Of a stretch of 64,000 bases of DNA, positions 11,425 to 25,732 are shown piece by piece. The position numbers and the translations under genes were made by a program. Below the pieces are notes generated by a model. The model searched no databases. It saw nothing but the letters and a program-made list of their open reading frames with translations, and was not told where the DNA came from. Positions within the stretch are counted from its first letter, which is position 1, and each line of letters begins with the position of its first letter. Origin of the DNA: Archegozetes longisetosus (lineage: Eukaryota > Arthropoda > Arachnida > Sarcoptiformes > Trhypochthoniidae); contig JAEMBT020000001.1 in assembly GCA_018873245.2 (NCBI GenBank), forward strand, positions 12,822,220 to 12,886,219, written 5' to 3'.

Positions 11425-12500
11425 CTAAAATATACTCAATATTCCCTGTATAAGAAATATAAAATTAAACAGTCTGAGGAACTCAACACTACGATAAAAT
11501 TACTGAAACAGAAGATTACAGCCAAAAGCAATAGACTCAAAAGGTAAATTAAAATAGATATTTCTTCCAAAACAAGCAACTTACAGAGATACCAGACACC
11601 AAAATCATTTCTTCGATTAGAATTTAACCAGATTTTAAAAGTAAACAACATTGCAACTATTGATTTGTTCAATAAGTTCGTGGATTAGGTAGTTTCAAAC
11701 AAATTTTATTAAAATTCTTTTACATAAAATTCAAAAATGGTCTTTTGAGGCTTGAATACATCGCTCCATTCGATTCTGTCATTTTTCAAAGACTCTCCGC
11801 CACTCTTCTTTTAAAACTGATGCATAGTAGTCATTGACAGCTATTTCAATTTCGGTTTCCGTCTGAAATCTTGGATCCCTTAGGTTCTTTTTGAGATTTC
11901 CGAAGAGCTCGAAGTCATAAGAGGCCAAGTCTGGAGTATAAGGAGGGTGGGGCATGATTTTAATCCCTAATTCATCCAGATATCCTTGAGTTACTGAAGC
12001 CTTATGTGTCGAGCATTATCATGATTCAGAATAAGACCTTGAATACAGGTTATTTAATATGATCACAGAATTTTAAAAAATCACTCAATTATGAAGAAAT
12101 TTCAGGCATGCGCATTAGAAAGGCGAAGATTAAATATATCTGATCAGAATTTTGATAAGAATTCTAGTTTATCTGAATCCACGAACTTATTGAACAAACC
12201 AATATTAATGAAATAGGAAATTTAGTCAGATATCTTAAGTATTCTATAAAATTACAATAAGAATTCATCTTGAATTCAAACTCAAATAAAAGATTACCGC
12301 GATCTACAAACACAATTTACACAAGCAATAGAGGAAGATATTTTTAAAAATGCTATCCAAAATAGTGAAAACTCGAAATCACTAGGAATTGATCAAATTC
12401 AAAATTTCTAGATTAAAAAATTTACATCTCATCATAGCCACTTATTAAAATTCTTTAGCGAGTTTCTCAATGGTACAATGATACCTGAATCGTTAACTAT
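11425..12500 (+). mobile_element. LINE fragment interrupted by a mariner
   Basis: The part after 12204 reads, in one frame, AIQNSENSKSLGID followed by a stop and KKFTSHHSHLLKFF, then NGTMIPESLT. This matches the beginning of a LINE reverse transcriptase (K-SPG-D-I, then ...IPE-L). The part before 11658 has YKKYKIKQSEELNTTIKLLK and then KQKITAKSNRLKR, typical of the basic segment ahead of that domain. The mariner at 11660-12202 splits them. Stops are frequent; only this short piece of the LINE remains. Confidence 0.6.
11660..12202 (-). mobile_element. Mariner element, internally deleted
   Basis: The ends TTGATTTGTTCAATAAGTTC and the inverted TTGGTTTGTTCAATAAGTTC are flanked by TA (11658-11659, 12203-12204). 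The minus strand (about 12045 down to 11700) still shows the second half of a mariner transposase. HDNA is followed by frame-broken YSPDLASYDF, ELFGNLKK, LRDPRFQTE and later WSDVFKPQKTIFEFYVKE. The first half, with the DNA-binding domain, is absent. It is inserted in a LINE fragment. Confidence 0.8.
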
Positions 12501-13298
12501 AGTGATCTGTAGTTCCTAACCTCTGGCTTTCAACTCAAACCTAACAATCTTTAACTGAGTTTAATCCACTCAAAGCTTTCCTATAAATAATTTTACGCAC
12601 ACTTCAAAGCTACTAAACCTCTACTTCATTATCCCTTTTTCTACGAAATTAAACAAAACAAGTTCAAGATATATATCATCTTAAAACCTCTAAAATATGC
12701 TTTCGAATTTCAGGTCTCAATCCTTAAACATGACCTATTTTGTGTATTTAAAAGTGAAATAAAATAAATCTTAGTTTTAATGAAAATTTGATAACAATTG
12801 TATTGTTTGAAAGCAAGTGCTTTAATACTAGTCAACACACTACAAGTTACTGTTGTTTAGACTCTATTCTGTCCACAACACCGTTTCTGACTCAGGATCA
12901 CAAGAACAAATTCCAACAACACTCAACGCAAACACCTCAATTTGAAACATATAAAACATGCCTTCAATAAAGAAAACATTAAATTCTTATGTCAATATTG
13001 ATTTTTAGTATGATTTATTTTAACCTATTTTAATTAGCAATAATTATTCGTATAGATTCAAACTGTGATGATATAGGATCCAGGAAATTACAACTCTTAT
13101 CAAACTTAATATAAGGTTCAATTTAACACTCTTTGATATCTATTGTATTTTGATCACAAAATAAATGATCAATGATTTTACAGTGATACTTGTTTAAACA
13201 AGATTAATTAACCAGACAATATTTCATTATTTCAACAATTGAAATAATAAATATAAATGCAATTTCCTAAATTTTTTGCATGAAAAAACTAATACGCG

Positions 13299-13692
13299 TA
13301 CTTTTGAATTTATTAAAATAAAGCAAATACTGCATTTTCCCACTATCTGGTCAACAATCAATAAATTACTGCTCCATCAACAACTTTTGCCCTCAGTCAC
13401 ATGTCTTCATCATCTACCAAATGTTTCACTCACACATTGAATTTTTTATGCAATTAACTTATACATGGCTCAATTTTGAGTCTTTCTATATGTTAGACAA
13501 CATTACACTCTTATAAGACTCAAAAGTCATAAATAAGAAATAGACAAGAAAAATAATCCTATCTTTGAGCGAAACAGATAGTGAAGACGTGTGTGTGAGG
13601 GAAAAGTTATTGATTGGGCAATAATTTATTAATATCTGACCAGAAAGTGGGAAAAATGAAGTGTTTGCTTTATTTTAATAAACTTAAAAGCA
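13299..13692. mobile_element. Fold-back MITE
   Basis: Left arm 13299 to about 13430 and right arm about 13575 to 13692 are inverted copies. Shared blocks include TTTATTAAAATAAAGCAAA, CCCACT-TCTGGTCA and the complement on the other side. About 140 bases of unpaired centre remain. No coding sequence and no clear target duplication. Confidence 0.65.
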
Positions 13693-14107
13693 CAAAAAGC
13701 ATACGTTATTTTTTTCAACAAACAATTTAGACAATTGATTTTATATTTATTATTTCTAATACTATTTGGTTTATTGATCTTTTTCAGGTACTTTTGATAT
13801 CTTATAAATTGTTTGACTTTTTTTATGATCAGTACAATAGCCATAAAGAGAGTACTCAATTCAGCAGTACAATAAGTTTTAATTTTCACTTAAATCAGTT
13901 AAATAATAGCAAAATTAGTTATTATAACGAATGTGAATCTATCAAATGTTTATTATCAATGAAAACAACTTATATGTTTCTGATTTATGAACGACGAGTT
14001 TTTTAAAAACGTGGTCTCATTTAATTTAGTGGAGAGTCGACGCCTTGGTTACTGGATCTCAACAATTAGTTCAATTAAATTCTTCAGAATAAATTCAAAT
14101 TTTAATC

Positions 14108-15417
14108 ATGAATTTTATGCCTTTTATTTTAAAAATTTTTTTAATTCCAGTAAAATATCGAAAATCTATTTCAAAAATTTTTGTCATTATATTAATATTG
14201 GCTTCATTTAATATTGTTTTGATTTTGAAACTAAGTAATTATTATTGTTTGCGTTATTTCTCGTCGTTTGATACAAAAGAGTTTGAGTTTTTGTTTGAAA
14301 ACGAGGCCACTTCTGACTGGTTTCCAGACGGTACCATCGGTGATAACATTACTGGTTATCCATATCTTATAGTTCCAAATATTGTTCATTACATAATATT
14401 AGATTCAACGGAACTAACTTTTGTTCACTATATTAGCATAAAATCTGTTTTAAGACATCACAAACCCGACAATATTTACATTCACTGTAATTGTGAAGCA
14501 ATTCGAGGCAAGTATTGGAATAGATTGATGTACCAAATTAATACCATTCAAAGGGATCTCTTTATTGTGAGAAAAATAGAAAAACCTTTTACTGTGTTTG
14601 GTTTGTATTACTCAAAAAAATGGCATAATTGGCACGTTTCAGATATACTGAGAAATAAGGTATTAAATAATCGTTTCACTCTTCTTAATGTTCATCAAAT
14701 CTGATTCAAATCTCTACCATTTACTCATTTAGAACTATTTTTCTAGTTCTCAGATGTCTTTCAATTAGAAGTTTAGTTCTTATTCTATATAAAAGTCAAA
14801 TATAGTTTATTTTTAAGCTAATAAAATTTGACTTAAATTTGATTGCGAACCTCAATTAATGTATTTGACTAAATCTGTAGGTATTGTTAGAATTTGGTGG
14901 CATTTATTTGGATAATGACGTTTATGTCGTCAAATCGTTCGATCCTTTACGCAAATATGAGATGACATTAGATTTTGAAAGAGAAACACGATTTATGGGA
15001 AATCAGGTTCAAATAGCTCATAAAAGGGCTCGATTTCTTAGATTGTATCTTCAGACCTATCAGAAATATGATCAAAGCAAATGGTATTGGAATGCAGGAC
15101 AATACCCAACCGAAGTAATTATTGAAAAATACCCGCATCTCATTCATAGAATGAATGGAGAGTTTGGAGTTGACGGCCAACAGATGTGTCCAATACTTTA
15201 TGAACAAAATGTTGACTTATGGCAAAAAAATTACTTTGCTATACACTTATTAATCAGAGGCAATAGTATTGAACAACATTCGAAGTGGTGTTTCGATTCT
15301 AGATATGAAAACTACCCGAAAGATCTTCATTTCGATGAACAAAATGTAAAGAAATTAAACACTACCTTTGGTCAAATGGCTCGACTAGTTTTATATAATA
15401 CAACAGAATATTTGTGA
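14108..15417 (+). CDS. DXD-type glycosyltransferase, two exons
   Basis: Exon 1 is 14108-14659 and exon 2 is 14881-15417, joined by a GT-AG intron of 221 bases with codon phase 0. Together they give 362 residues. The protein is type II: a short basic N-terminus, one membrane anchor (about residues 24-42, KIFVIILILASFNIVLIL), then a lumenal domain. The junction rebuilds VSDILRNK-VLLEFGGIYLDN, with the metal- and sugar-nucleotide-binding DXD motif as DND in YLDNDVYVV. This is the signature of the Gly_transf_sug (DXD) group that includes GT32-like Golgi transferases. The later WNAGQYPTEVIIEKYPHLI segment fits the acceptor side. It probably adds a sugar to a glycan or glycolipid in the Golgi; the substrate cannot be read from sequence. 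The start was chosen because it gives a normal anchor topology. The frame looks intact and ends in TGA. Confidence 0.85.
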
Positions 15418-15824
15418 GACATGTAATCATAATCTTCATCAGTGTTTGATTTCTAAAAGTGTTTTCCAGGATGATTAGATATCGATAGAATAGATAGAAC
15501 CCCGAAATGGATAGAGTAGTCCTAGAATCAAATAATTTTTCAAAAATAGTGTTTAATTCTTAATACAAAAAGTCTGAGGATGAGAGTAGTTTGATTTGGC
15601 GATTCTGATATTTGTTCAGAAATCAATAATGATAACCAGCTAATTTTGAAAAATAATTCAATAAAATTATAGCTTCACAAAGAAATATTTCATAAATGAT
15701 ATCAATCAAAATGATAATATGACACGATTTTAATGTTTCAGTTTATATTTATAACACTTAATCACAAATTAAAGTTGCATCTTCACGATCTGTATAGTTC
15801 TTTAAATGTTAGGCAAAACTGATT

Positions 15825-16197
15825 AACGAGCTAACTTCACAACCTGTTAGTCAAGAATTCAATCTATTCAAAGTTTAAATGTTAGTTAAGGTCAAAACAA
15901 ATTAAATTTAAAATTATTGGGTGCCAAGCACTTAATTCAGTACACAATTAATCTGTTTTAAGATTTGTTATATTGAACGCAAAACGTTTGCCAAAAAGCT
16001 GACTAAAGGATTTATATAAAGTAAGGATTTATAGCATGCAAATTACCTGGGAAGTCATGTTAAAACAGATTGATTCTATACTGAATTAAGTACTTGGCAT
16101 TTAGTCATTTTATATTTGATTTGTTTTGACCTAAACTAACATTTAAAAGTTAAATGGAATTAATTTTTAATTAACAAGTTGTGGAGTTAGCTCGTAA
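15825..16197. mobile_element. Fold-back MITE
   Basis: About 140-base inverted arms: AACGAGCTAACTTCACAAC on the left pairs with GTTGTGGAGTTAGCTCGT on the right. GTTAGTTAAGGTCAAAACAAAT and GCACTTAATTCAGTA pair similarly. The centre (about 15965-16050) is unpaired. There is no coding sequence. It begins roughly 400 bases after the glycosyltransferase stop codon. Confidence 0.7.
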
Positions 16198-19100
16198 GTG
16201 GTTGTATGCAGCGCAAAAGTATAATCAATGTGTGAATTTTTAGTAAGAATTTAAGACTGTTTATAAAGTATTTGACTACGAAATCATAGGTCTGGTTTCT
16301 TCATTGAAATTCTGCAAATCTGAAGCACAGTTCAATTATCTGACAAGAAACTACTCCTCCAAGTTTATCTAGCATGAAAACATATATTCCAATTTTGTCA
16401 TTCTTAATTCTTCTCGAAGGCATAATTTTCTAATTGCCAACTTGTAGTTTCTCGGAGTACATTTGATAATTGTTCCAAAGAAAGATTTAATCTTTAATTT
16501 ATATTTTGCTTTTACTGCTAAGCTTTTTGAAAAACAAGTGCTATCTGTTTAGCAATAACTCTCTTCTGATTCTAAAGAAACGGATTCGTTCATCAAACGG
16601 AAACTTGATTAATTTAATATGATTATAAAGGTCCATCCCATACTAGGCTCATTCCTGGAGATTCTCAATACAAAGGGTGAAGTGATTTAAAAAATAATTT
16701 CTGTTCAGAATGTGAGAACGAGAATGAGATGGCCTTTATCCCTCCAGACTAATTCCTTAGAGCCTTTCTGGGATACTGGAAAGTGGTGATCCATTTATAG
16801 ATTCTCAGGAACGTTCCGAGAGAGATAAATTTGATCATTATGAAGAGACCATTGATCATATTTAGTATATGGAAAAATTTTTCGGGATAACACGTCTCGT
16901 TTCAATCAATTAGGGGGACATCTATTATTCCACCATTGACCAGAGTGTCATAAACTTTAAAATCTTTTAAATAAATAACTACTCCAATTGCTTAGTTCAA
17001 AGCCATGATAAGTGTAGTCACAAGGACTAACTATGAATACGTTTATATTTTATCTAATATCACTTTTTATATCCAATGGATTCATTGTATTTTATTTTAA
17101 CATTTATTGTATCATTTTATTCACAAAATTGTATTAATCTTAAAATTAAATACTTTAATATTGTATGCAATGGTATCTAAGTGCCTGATAAGGGGTGCAA
17201 TTCTATTGGGATAGTATTGCATCTAATTTTAGGGCAATTTTAAGAATCTATAATTTAAGAATGAAGAATCTATTGAACCTACAGAAGTCTAAGAAGATAT
17301 AACTCTGAACTAATTATCTTTTAATTAAAGCCAATTTGATTTAAATGTAACGTCTAGTCTCTTAATGAATAAATACTCGTCTTTAAATTGTTGTTTATGA
17401 GATAGTATTGCATGCAATTATGTTGACTTCTAAGAATAGGTGCAATACTATTGTGAGATATCATTGCATGAGATTTCAGTAAAACAAAAACCATTAAATA
17501 TGACTTAGCGTTGCATACAGTATTAAGCCAGATATTACAGTATAAAGAATTAAAGTATATATAATTAAAATTCGTTTGACAATCATTATTTGTTTTCTTC
17601 AAAATAGACTTTTGAAACGTGTTTTTTATCAAAAATGACTTCAAATAATTCCCTAAGCAGTGCGTTAAACTTTATCTCAAGTGTTACAACTATAATAGAT
17701 ATCTCTTTGGTTTCTATTCGTAAAATAGATTTCAAACTGTAAGATAATTTTTTTTGTTGAGGTAAACGCTATGCAGTTAAGTACCATTTAAGTCAGAACT
17801 CAATAACAAGTAAATTAAACTCATTTCTCGAAACTTAATTAGACTTTATGGAGCAACACTGTGTTACTCGTGATTTCAAATTAAAAGATTTAAGCGAGTC
17901 TTTTCTCTATACAAAATTGAACAATAGGTCTAGTTCATCATTTATACACTTTTAATTCTCTTAAGATTCCAGCCTAAATTATATATTTCAATATTGACCG
18001 AGAGACTATGAGAGAACCACGTTTGTGCGAATGGAAAGATGAGAAAACTTTCATTTACTGACTCCTCTGAATCTAGAGAAACCAGATGTCCCTAAACTTT
18101 TTCAAAATTGAATGCCTGGTTTCACTATCTCGACGTTCCGACACAGCAAACCTATTGTGCTTATCCTATTTTTTTACAATCAATCAATGGAGCTAATGCG
18201 AAACACAAAAAATTCGTCCTATTCTAGATTTGAAGCTATCCTTCAAATAATCATAAGAAACTTTTGAAAATGTTTGCCTTAGAATATTTTTATATATTTT
18301 TGTAGATCAAGTTTACCATGATCAAGATATGGGTGGATAAAAACTGTTGATAAGTGTAATGAAAAGCGACGACTCGAATTAATCAAAAGACTTCCAATTA
18401 AGTTCATTATATGAATCACATAATTATCTCTAGTTATATCACATAGCTTTACTTCAATTCAAGAATGAAAATGAGTTCAGTTAAAGAGATAAATAAGTTA
18501 AATCAAGAAGCGACCACTCTGGTGAATGAAAAGTTTCTAAATTATCATTCATTTAAAAATCAATCTCTACCGTATTCAGATTTTTTTTCGCATTAAGCTC
18601 AGGATTTTTTATTTGCTTTCTTCGTTTCTACTATTAATAAAATGCTTCAGCTTTTCTGGATAAGGTAAAAAGCTAATGAAAGAATTTCCTAAAGTCGTCT
18701 TGTATTGAATATATATTTGTAAAGAAAACTCTATACAAGTGTTGAATCTTTATAGTGTAGTTCCTTTCATATTAGAATCAACTAATACTAACCAGGAGAT
18801 TATTTCATCAAACTTATACACAATTACATTATGTTCATCTCAATCTGGCTTAAGATTACGTATACGCTTTATAAAAAAGTTGTGATAACAACAAGAATAG
18901 TCAAGTTGTTGTAGCGGTTTCCTTGCGTTGTTCATCGACTTCAAGTAAAACTCTTTGAGATATTGTTGGTTATGAATAAAAACAAGTCTTTTTATCTAAA
19001 TTATGGTAACATATAAAGCATTCAACTAGAATCATAGATTCTGGTTAGTATTGCAGCTTCTTCTTTTTCATTCAAAGATACGTGTGCTAATTAGCCATCC

Positions 19101-22100
19101 AATAAATCGATTATATGAGCCTTTAAAAATTATAAGCTTTGAATCGAAATAGATATTCTTAATTCATTTAGGAATAAACATAGAAGTAGGGTTTCGTGAA
19201 TCTATCTATTTTTATATGCATTTCGCAATATGTTTACTATTACTCTTTAGGTAATATGTATTTTTTAATTTCAGAATTGAAATTCATGAATATAATCAAC
19301 TTAGTGATTCCAATTCGTAACGATTCACTAGCTCATTCACCAAAAGTTTTGTCAATGCAAATTATGATTTCTAGACCTGTTGCATTTTTAGCCCATTTAT
19401 ATGATAGCTAAAATTAGTGTAATTTAGGTCTAAACACTATTCAAAATATTTTGTATTATGCTAACCAATGCTATCAGCTTTGTGTGTTTTCTTTATCAAT
19501 CTATTGCCTGATAGATTTGCCAAGATTTAGATCATTAAATCTGCAATAAAAGTTTCTCAAATTGAATTTCGAACTTTACTTTAAAAGACTAAAACTGATT
19601 AATTTATGTGTTGTCAAATTAATACATTGAAATTTTTTTGTATTCGTTATTTGGACCACTAACTTCATTAACATAGACTGTAATTAGATTTAGATATCAC
19701 ATTTCTTAAACCTCTGATTCTTGCAGGGAAAACTTGTGTCACTCTATTCGACATCATTTGATTGTCACAATTTTAGCTTTTCTTATTTCGAATCCACCTG
19801 TTCTGACTTCTTTATAGTCATAAAAACTCTTAATCATCAAAATTTGGTCCATTCTGTAGATCTAGTAGTCATTAGTAATTAGAATACTAAACTTTTTAAT
19901 CAAAAAGCTGACTAATAATTTTGATTGGACAAGTATTAGTTTAGTTTATTTATTTGAGATACAAATTACTTTAACAGCAATAGTCAATTAAAATAATTTT
20001 GATACTATAAATATTTTATTTAATAAATCAGATCAAAAATAGCGATCTGCTTGAATAATATTCATTAATAAGTTAAATTAATTGCTATGTTTCATCACTT
20101 GAGCAGGGCTTTTCCTCCAAACAAGTTTTTAGGTACTCAGTATTTTATCTAAAGCTTGCTATTTGATTGGCAGCAAATAATTTCAGCAGTTTATCTATAG
20201 CTATGCTAACTTCCATTGTGTACTGTTTCCGTATATTAAGCAACTATTGCATAAGAAAAGGCGAGGATCACATTTATATGAGAGAAATAAATTGTATTTT
20301 TCCTACAAGACTAAATGGCAAACAACCAAACGATTAAATCATTTCATCACTATTTTTATTAGTTCACGAGAATTTAAATTTAAACTTCATTTTATGCCAA
20401 AATTTCAGTTTAATTCATTCTATTTTCTAAGTCGATATGATTTGTCGTTGAAATAGGACAATTTGACTTTTTCTAGTGATTTATGCCTTTAAGTTTATAT
20501 ATTATAGAACTGTATGTTTTATTGTTAATGAGAAAACTCTGCCCTGAATTGTCTAAAACCAGTGATTGGCTCGTTCAACAAGTGTGAAGTGATTTTAACC
20601 AATTGTAGGAAATATTTAGACGTTGCTTATAGTCTATATGGTTTCAAGTTATATAATCAAAGTCTAGTTCCTTAAAGATCAAATACTTTTCTTTTATTTT
20701 TTTACATCTATTCTTAAAAGGATTTTCAAATATCAATAATATATTGATTAATATTACCTCACTTTTGTTTGCTCTGGATTTTTATTTATCAACTGATATA
20801 AGGTTCATTCCGATATTCTTTTAGTATTTCTTTTGAGTGGACGGATGAACAGATATTCTTATATAGCATTTGCCAGATTCTGATGACTCAAGATTCTCGT
20901 GATTTGCTTCTGAAGAATTTCCTAACTGACTGTAAGTGAAGAAACTTTTTTTTTTATAAATCTTGAATTGTTTAAAGACACAATTCATGTACGAATTTCT
21001 ACTTTCTTAAATTTCTACTCATTCTAAAACTTGCAAATTCTTGATGAATAGCAATCAGTAAGATATTGTGCAGCGATCATAGCTTTCACGTATCAATAAA
21101 CAAACTTATAAACATATTTATTGAAACTAACATTACATTTGCACAAACTCCATGATTTATTACTAAAAATATACATAACTTCTTTTCAAACACTAAAACA
21201 TTGACTTTTAATATTTGATTCATTTGAAGCAAAAACTTTTTAATGAATATGCCTTAATTCAAATTAATGTCTCTAGAAAACTAAACCCAAATCAATATTA
21301 CATTTCAAAGGTTATAATGATATAGTTCGAAATAAAGAAATTGATTAAAATATTAATCACAATTAACATTAATCATTAAATACTAAATTAAGGCTCAAAC
21401 AAATGCATACAATAAGGCAATTATAAAAATGAATACAATTGTGGGCCAAACTATCAGATCAGTCAATAAGTTCTTGGCCTAATATCTTTCCTGATATTTT
21501 CGAATGCTGATTGTGACTGTGATTATAAAGCCATGCCCCATGAGATCTCATGTTAAAAATTGACATATTTCTCAAAGCAGTTATAAAATTATAAACTGTT
21601 AAAGAAGCAGTATCAAAACACTTGCCAATAGAAAAGAGAAATTCAATCAATTTCTATGAACGTTTAGACATTAAAATATATCTAATTTTTTATCTTTCAG
21701 TGAAAGCAGTTAATATTTAGTACACAATCTTATGAAATATATCACTACTATAGCTATAAAATCAGCATTCAAATATATCAAGAAAGATGTTGGGCCGAGA
21801 TCTTATTAACTGGCCCGAAAAGAGCTCATTAGCGATTTATACTAGTTTAATGTTTTTAATCCGTGTATTAGTTGAATAAACCTTCAAATTTTTTACCCAC
21901 AAGTAGTATTATCGGCGTTCTTGAATATCTTTCTGCTACCTCATTCTGGTGTATCAACTACTTATTTGCTAGTGTATACAAAACTGTTTCATTTTCGATA
22001 GCAGAGCTCACGCCTAACGGGAATTGACCTATTTTATTCAGACCGGAATGTGCGTATTTAATCTCGAATTCTATATTATTTCAATTGTAGATTACAACCA

Positions 22101-22278
22101 GGCATGTCTTCGATTTTAACATTGTCTGAGTTAAGGACTGGAATCGATGTAGTCTTGGTTTCAATAACAATTATAATATTGCTACAGAATATTAGTTATT
22201 GTTGGAGTTGCTAAAAGCTGATTGTACAGAAATAAGCAAATGTAGGCCTTTAAACAATCAAAAAGAATTTCAACTAAC
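16198..22278. other. Long intergenic stretch, mostly featureless
   Basis: About 6 kb without a supported exon. The open frames here are short, AT-driven and show no motif. A diverged direct repeat with GGTGCAAT-CTATTG-GATA-ATTGCAT is found at about 17195-17235 and 17439-17475. A possible lone mariner-like end, TCAATAAGTTCTTGG, sits at 21467. I see no tRNA or rRNA. Confidence 0.5.
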
Positions 22279-22547
22279 GTTCCCAACTGTCAGCGATTTC
22301 GCTGACGGTCCGCGTTTTGGACTCCCAATTTTGATGAGGTCAGCGGTCAGCGGACCTCGTCACCATTGACATTACTATGTCAGTAGAAATGATTTTAAAC
22401 TACTATTTAAAACATTAAATACAGTATAACATATCTAATAATGTATAAACCGAAAAATTAATAAAAAGAATTTTGTCAGCGATTTCAGCGGTTTTTCTTT
22501 TTATTTCCTCCTTTGGTTAGCGAATGTTCCTCATAAAAGTTGGCAAC
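22279..22547. mobile_element. Possible hAT-like MITE
   Basis: The ends CGTTCCCAACT and the inverted CGTTGCCAACT resemble hAT termini. The subterminal regions are crowded with TCAGCG words (TCAGCGATTTCGCTGACGG near the left, TCAGCGATTTCAGCGG toward the right), as is common in hAT elements. No matching 8-base duplication was found. Confidence 0.45.
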
Positions 22548-24175
22548 GCTACATAGATCTGCGATATTGTCACAATCTGACAAAATTCCGATATAAACAA
22601 AAACAAATTTTCAGAGCTGTTGATTTTAATTGAATGAAAATAGAATTACTTGATTTTCTATCATAATTTGTTAGACAATCGAGAGTATTAGTAGAAGAGT
22701 TATATTCTTACTAGAAGTTGATACGAGAGTCTCGATTATATATACTATTATATCTTTATCTATTAGTTTTATCTACTATGCAAATAAATCCTTCATAAAT
22801 TAAATAATTTTATCAAGTCTTTCGGTTACAAACCTATATTAGCAAAAATAAATATAGCAATAATTATTATATAGTATAACATACTTTGGAATAGTATTTT
22901 TCGGTTTAATGCTAAAATTCGTCGAACAAGACCGGCGAAACAGAACCTGCAACTCCTATTTTAAACTGAAAAACCCGTAACAGTATTAACGGTCAGTCTA
23001 CAAAGTCTGTCTATTACAGGTTTTTTGAGTAGCCTTTATGTCACTTTTGCTTTAAAATAAACGACTATTGAAGTGTTTTGATTAGTAATAAATTAATTTT
23101 AAACATTTTATACTTTAATGAAGATATAGAAGGATTTTTTGACTATCACTAGAGCAACTCATCTATTTTCACTAATTGCTTTTTTGTTCTCAAAATATAA
23201 ATCTTGCATTACGTGACTATAAACCGAATAAAACAAATAATACTATCCCTAAACATACAATATAATAATAGTATTAATAAAGACAAATTAATCTGACTTC
23301 ATAATCAAAGACAAAATAGTATGCATTTAAAAAATAAATGTCAAACGGACACAGAAGCACATGAAATGAAACGTCCCATTAAGTGATCCTATTCTCTAAA
23401 CTTACGATGTGGTCTTTGAAGAGCTCAAACTAAATCGTCTACTTCTACTTCTACTCAAGCTTCTACTGTATGGCAAAATCTATTGCACAACAATTCTCAG
23501 AATTGCAAATTAAAATATTCTGCACATCTATGCGATCAAATGATTGGAGCGTCAGTTATTTTTTACTTATTATTATTTAATCGTTTGTTTGTAATTAAAA
23601 TAATTTTTACATGAAATCATATAAGAATCAAGTTTCATTTTATTATAATTGAGTAACTTTTGGTGTATGACAAAAATAATGAGATAAATAGCAATTAAAC
23701 ATGAATCAAGTTTATTCTCAAAATAATTAAAAATTCTTTTCATTGAAATGTTCTCATTTACATTATTCTTCGAAATAGATACCAAACTTTTTATTCATTT
23801 TCGATCAAATAATAGTCTTCATTTTTGAAACTCGAAAATATTTCGCTTAATAGAAAATTATTTTCAATAGACATGAGAAGTATAGCATAAACTACCTTTA
23901 CTTTTTCCGGTGTTTTATTACTAGTTATCACCTACAGTCTGTTTTTATAGCTTTTCTATATCTAAATATAAAAAATAAACAAATATAGAAAATGCTTAAT
24001 ATAGATAAGCGAATTGTATACTTAATAAATGCCTCTGGGAATGTCTATAATAAAAATGCCTAAAAATTGAGACAATTATTGACAAATTTGATCTAATTAG
24101 CTGTTAAAATTATTTTACGGAACCTAATTTTAGCTAACAACTTGAAATACAAAATATATAATTGTCTGAATTATA
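22548..24175. other. Intergenic, nothing recognised
   Basis: AT-rich sequence without a supported exon, RNA or element. Confidence 0.45.
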
Positions 24176-24954
24176 TTAAGATAAAATCAGAATTAAAAAT
24201 TCCAAAATCATAGATAAGACATCTGGAAATGTTGTACACAGAGCGAACATAACTATAAAAGCAATTACGAGCCAAATCTTAAGCTCTTTAATATGATCTA
24301 ACTTAATGTTAGCCTTACAGGCAAGTTCGTAATCTGTGTACACTTCACATAAATTTTCTAGTTCTTTCTCCAAAAATGGTCTAATCGAAATCTTTAGATA
24401 TCTTTGAGCTGCTTCCGAGCCACATTCTGATATATTATTCGCTTCTGCTGCAATGCATTTCAAAGTCTTCCATCGATTACAGCAGAGTTTGCTTCTAACC
24501 CTCTCATCTCTTAAATCATTTGCATATTGATCTAATTTGTTGCCGATCTCGCATTTGCTTTTATGTGATCTCAATTTTCGATCACAATCGGGTATATCTT
24601 CCGTAATGACATCGCATGATGACTTGATAGCCGTTACTTTGCTCATTAAGAATAAGACTACTAAAGCTGATAAGAACAGGCCCTATAGGGAAAGTCAGAT
24701 AATAATTTTCGATTTTAATATATTTAAAAATAATGTTCAACAAAAACATTAAAATATTTAATTATAATTATAAAGCATTATATAAAGGTATTTCTACATT
24801 ATAATTTAGCAGAAAACAAAAGCTCAAAATTCAAGGAACAAAAAGTTATCTACAAAACAAATACTTTTGAGTACCGCAAAGACAATCACGATCAATTTTA
24901 ATATGTAAATAATCTTACCCTTATTCTCATATAACGGCGAGTGTTAACCAACAT
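24176..24954 (-). CDS. Cysteine-rich secreted or membrane-anchored protein, two exons
   Basis: Exon 1 is 24919-24954 (12 codons from ATG) and exon 2 is 24176-24682, joined in phase 0 by a GT-AG intron of 236 bases. The total is 180 residues. The splice restores a signal peptide: MLVNTRRYMRIR followed by GLFLSALVVLFLMSKVTA. The mature part has nine cysteines in the pattern SSCD, PDCD, SKCE, KLCCNRWKTLKC, SECG, NLCE and LACK. This spacing is reminiscent of eight- to ten-cysteine helical domains such as DUF19, but I cannot prove that family. The C-terminus is a hydrophobic segment (WLVIAFIVMFALCTTF and FLILILS at the very end), which suits a tail anchor or a GPI signal. Its role is unknown. Without exon 1 the protein would lack a proper signal peptide, which is why I chose this start. 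Confidence 0.7.
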
Positions 24955-25732
24955 CACTGTAAATTTGATCAGTAGAGCAATAACCAGAATACAAATTAAT
25001 CAGAATTCAATTGTGTTTGAAAAATCAACTAAATCTAAAGTATTAAATGTTTGAGTCAATTACTGTCAGTAACTGATAAAGATAAACATTAACACCTTAT
25101 GACACGCAATAAAAAAAGAATGTCTGCAAGTGTGAAAAACGAAAGTTGCGCACAACTATTTCTATTTATCGGCTCTAGAGGTACACTTGTACTGCACGAG
25201 AGAAAGATTTCGAATAAATGTTTTAAAAATTACTCAATCATCACTTTGAAAACTTATTCTAATTTAGTCCAAAACGTGTAATTTAACAAGAATTACTTTT
25301 TGATAGGTAGAATTTTATAAATTTATGAGTTTTATTACTTTTCCATTGAGATATAATTCTTATAAATAGCATTAAATTTTATTTTCTCAGCGAAAAACTT
25401 TAGTCTAAAATTTATTTATTAGTTTTGGATCTTAGAACAACTCTCACTTTACTTGACTTAAAAATTTGATATTTTCACTAAAATATATATAAACTTAAGA
25501 ATGAAAAGAATCAATAATTCAATGTTTGACTAAATGATGGACTTTAAAATGAGAGACTTTAAGCGAACATTTTTCGAGACAACAAGTAGTATGCCTAATC
25601 TAATATCAGTCTTCCGATGATGTAATCACTGATTTCCGTTTCTCTTGCATATGCACATTATGGCGTGACTATTGCGTTATATTTAAACACAAGCGTACGA
25701 AACATAGCAAAGCATTGCAGTGCGTTCATATA

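Noticed and set aside
21459-21650. Possible mariner from the end-like TCAATAAGTTCTTGG
   Set aside because: No matching second end and no transposase motif; kept only as a note.
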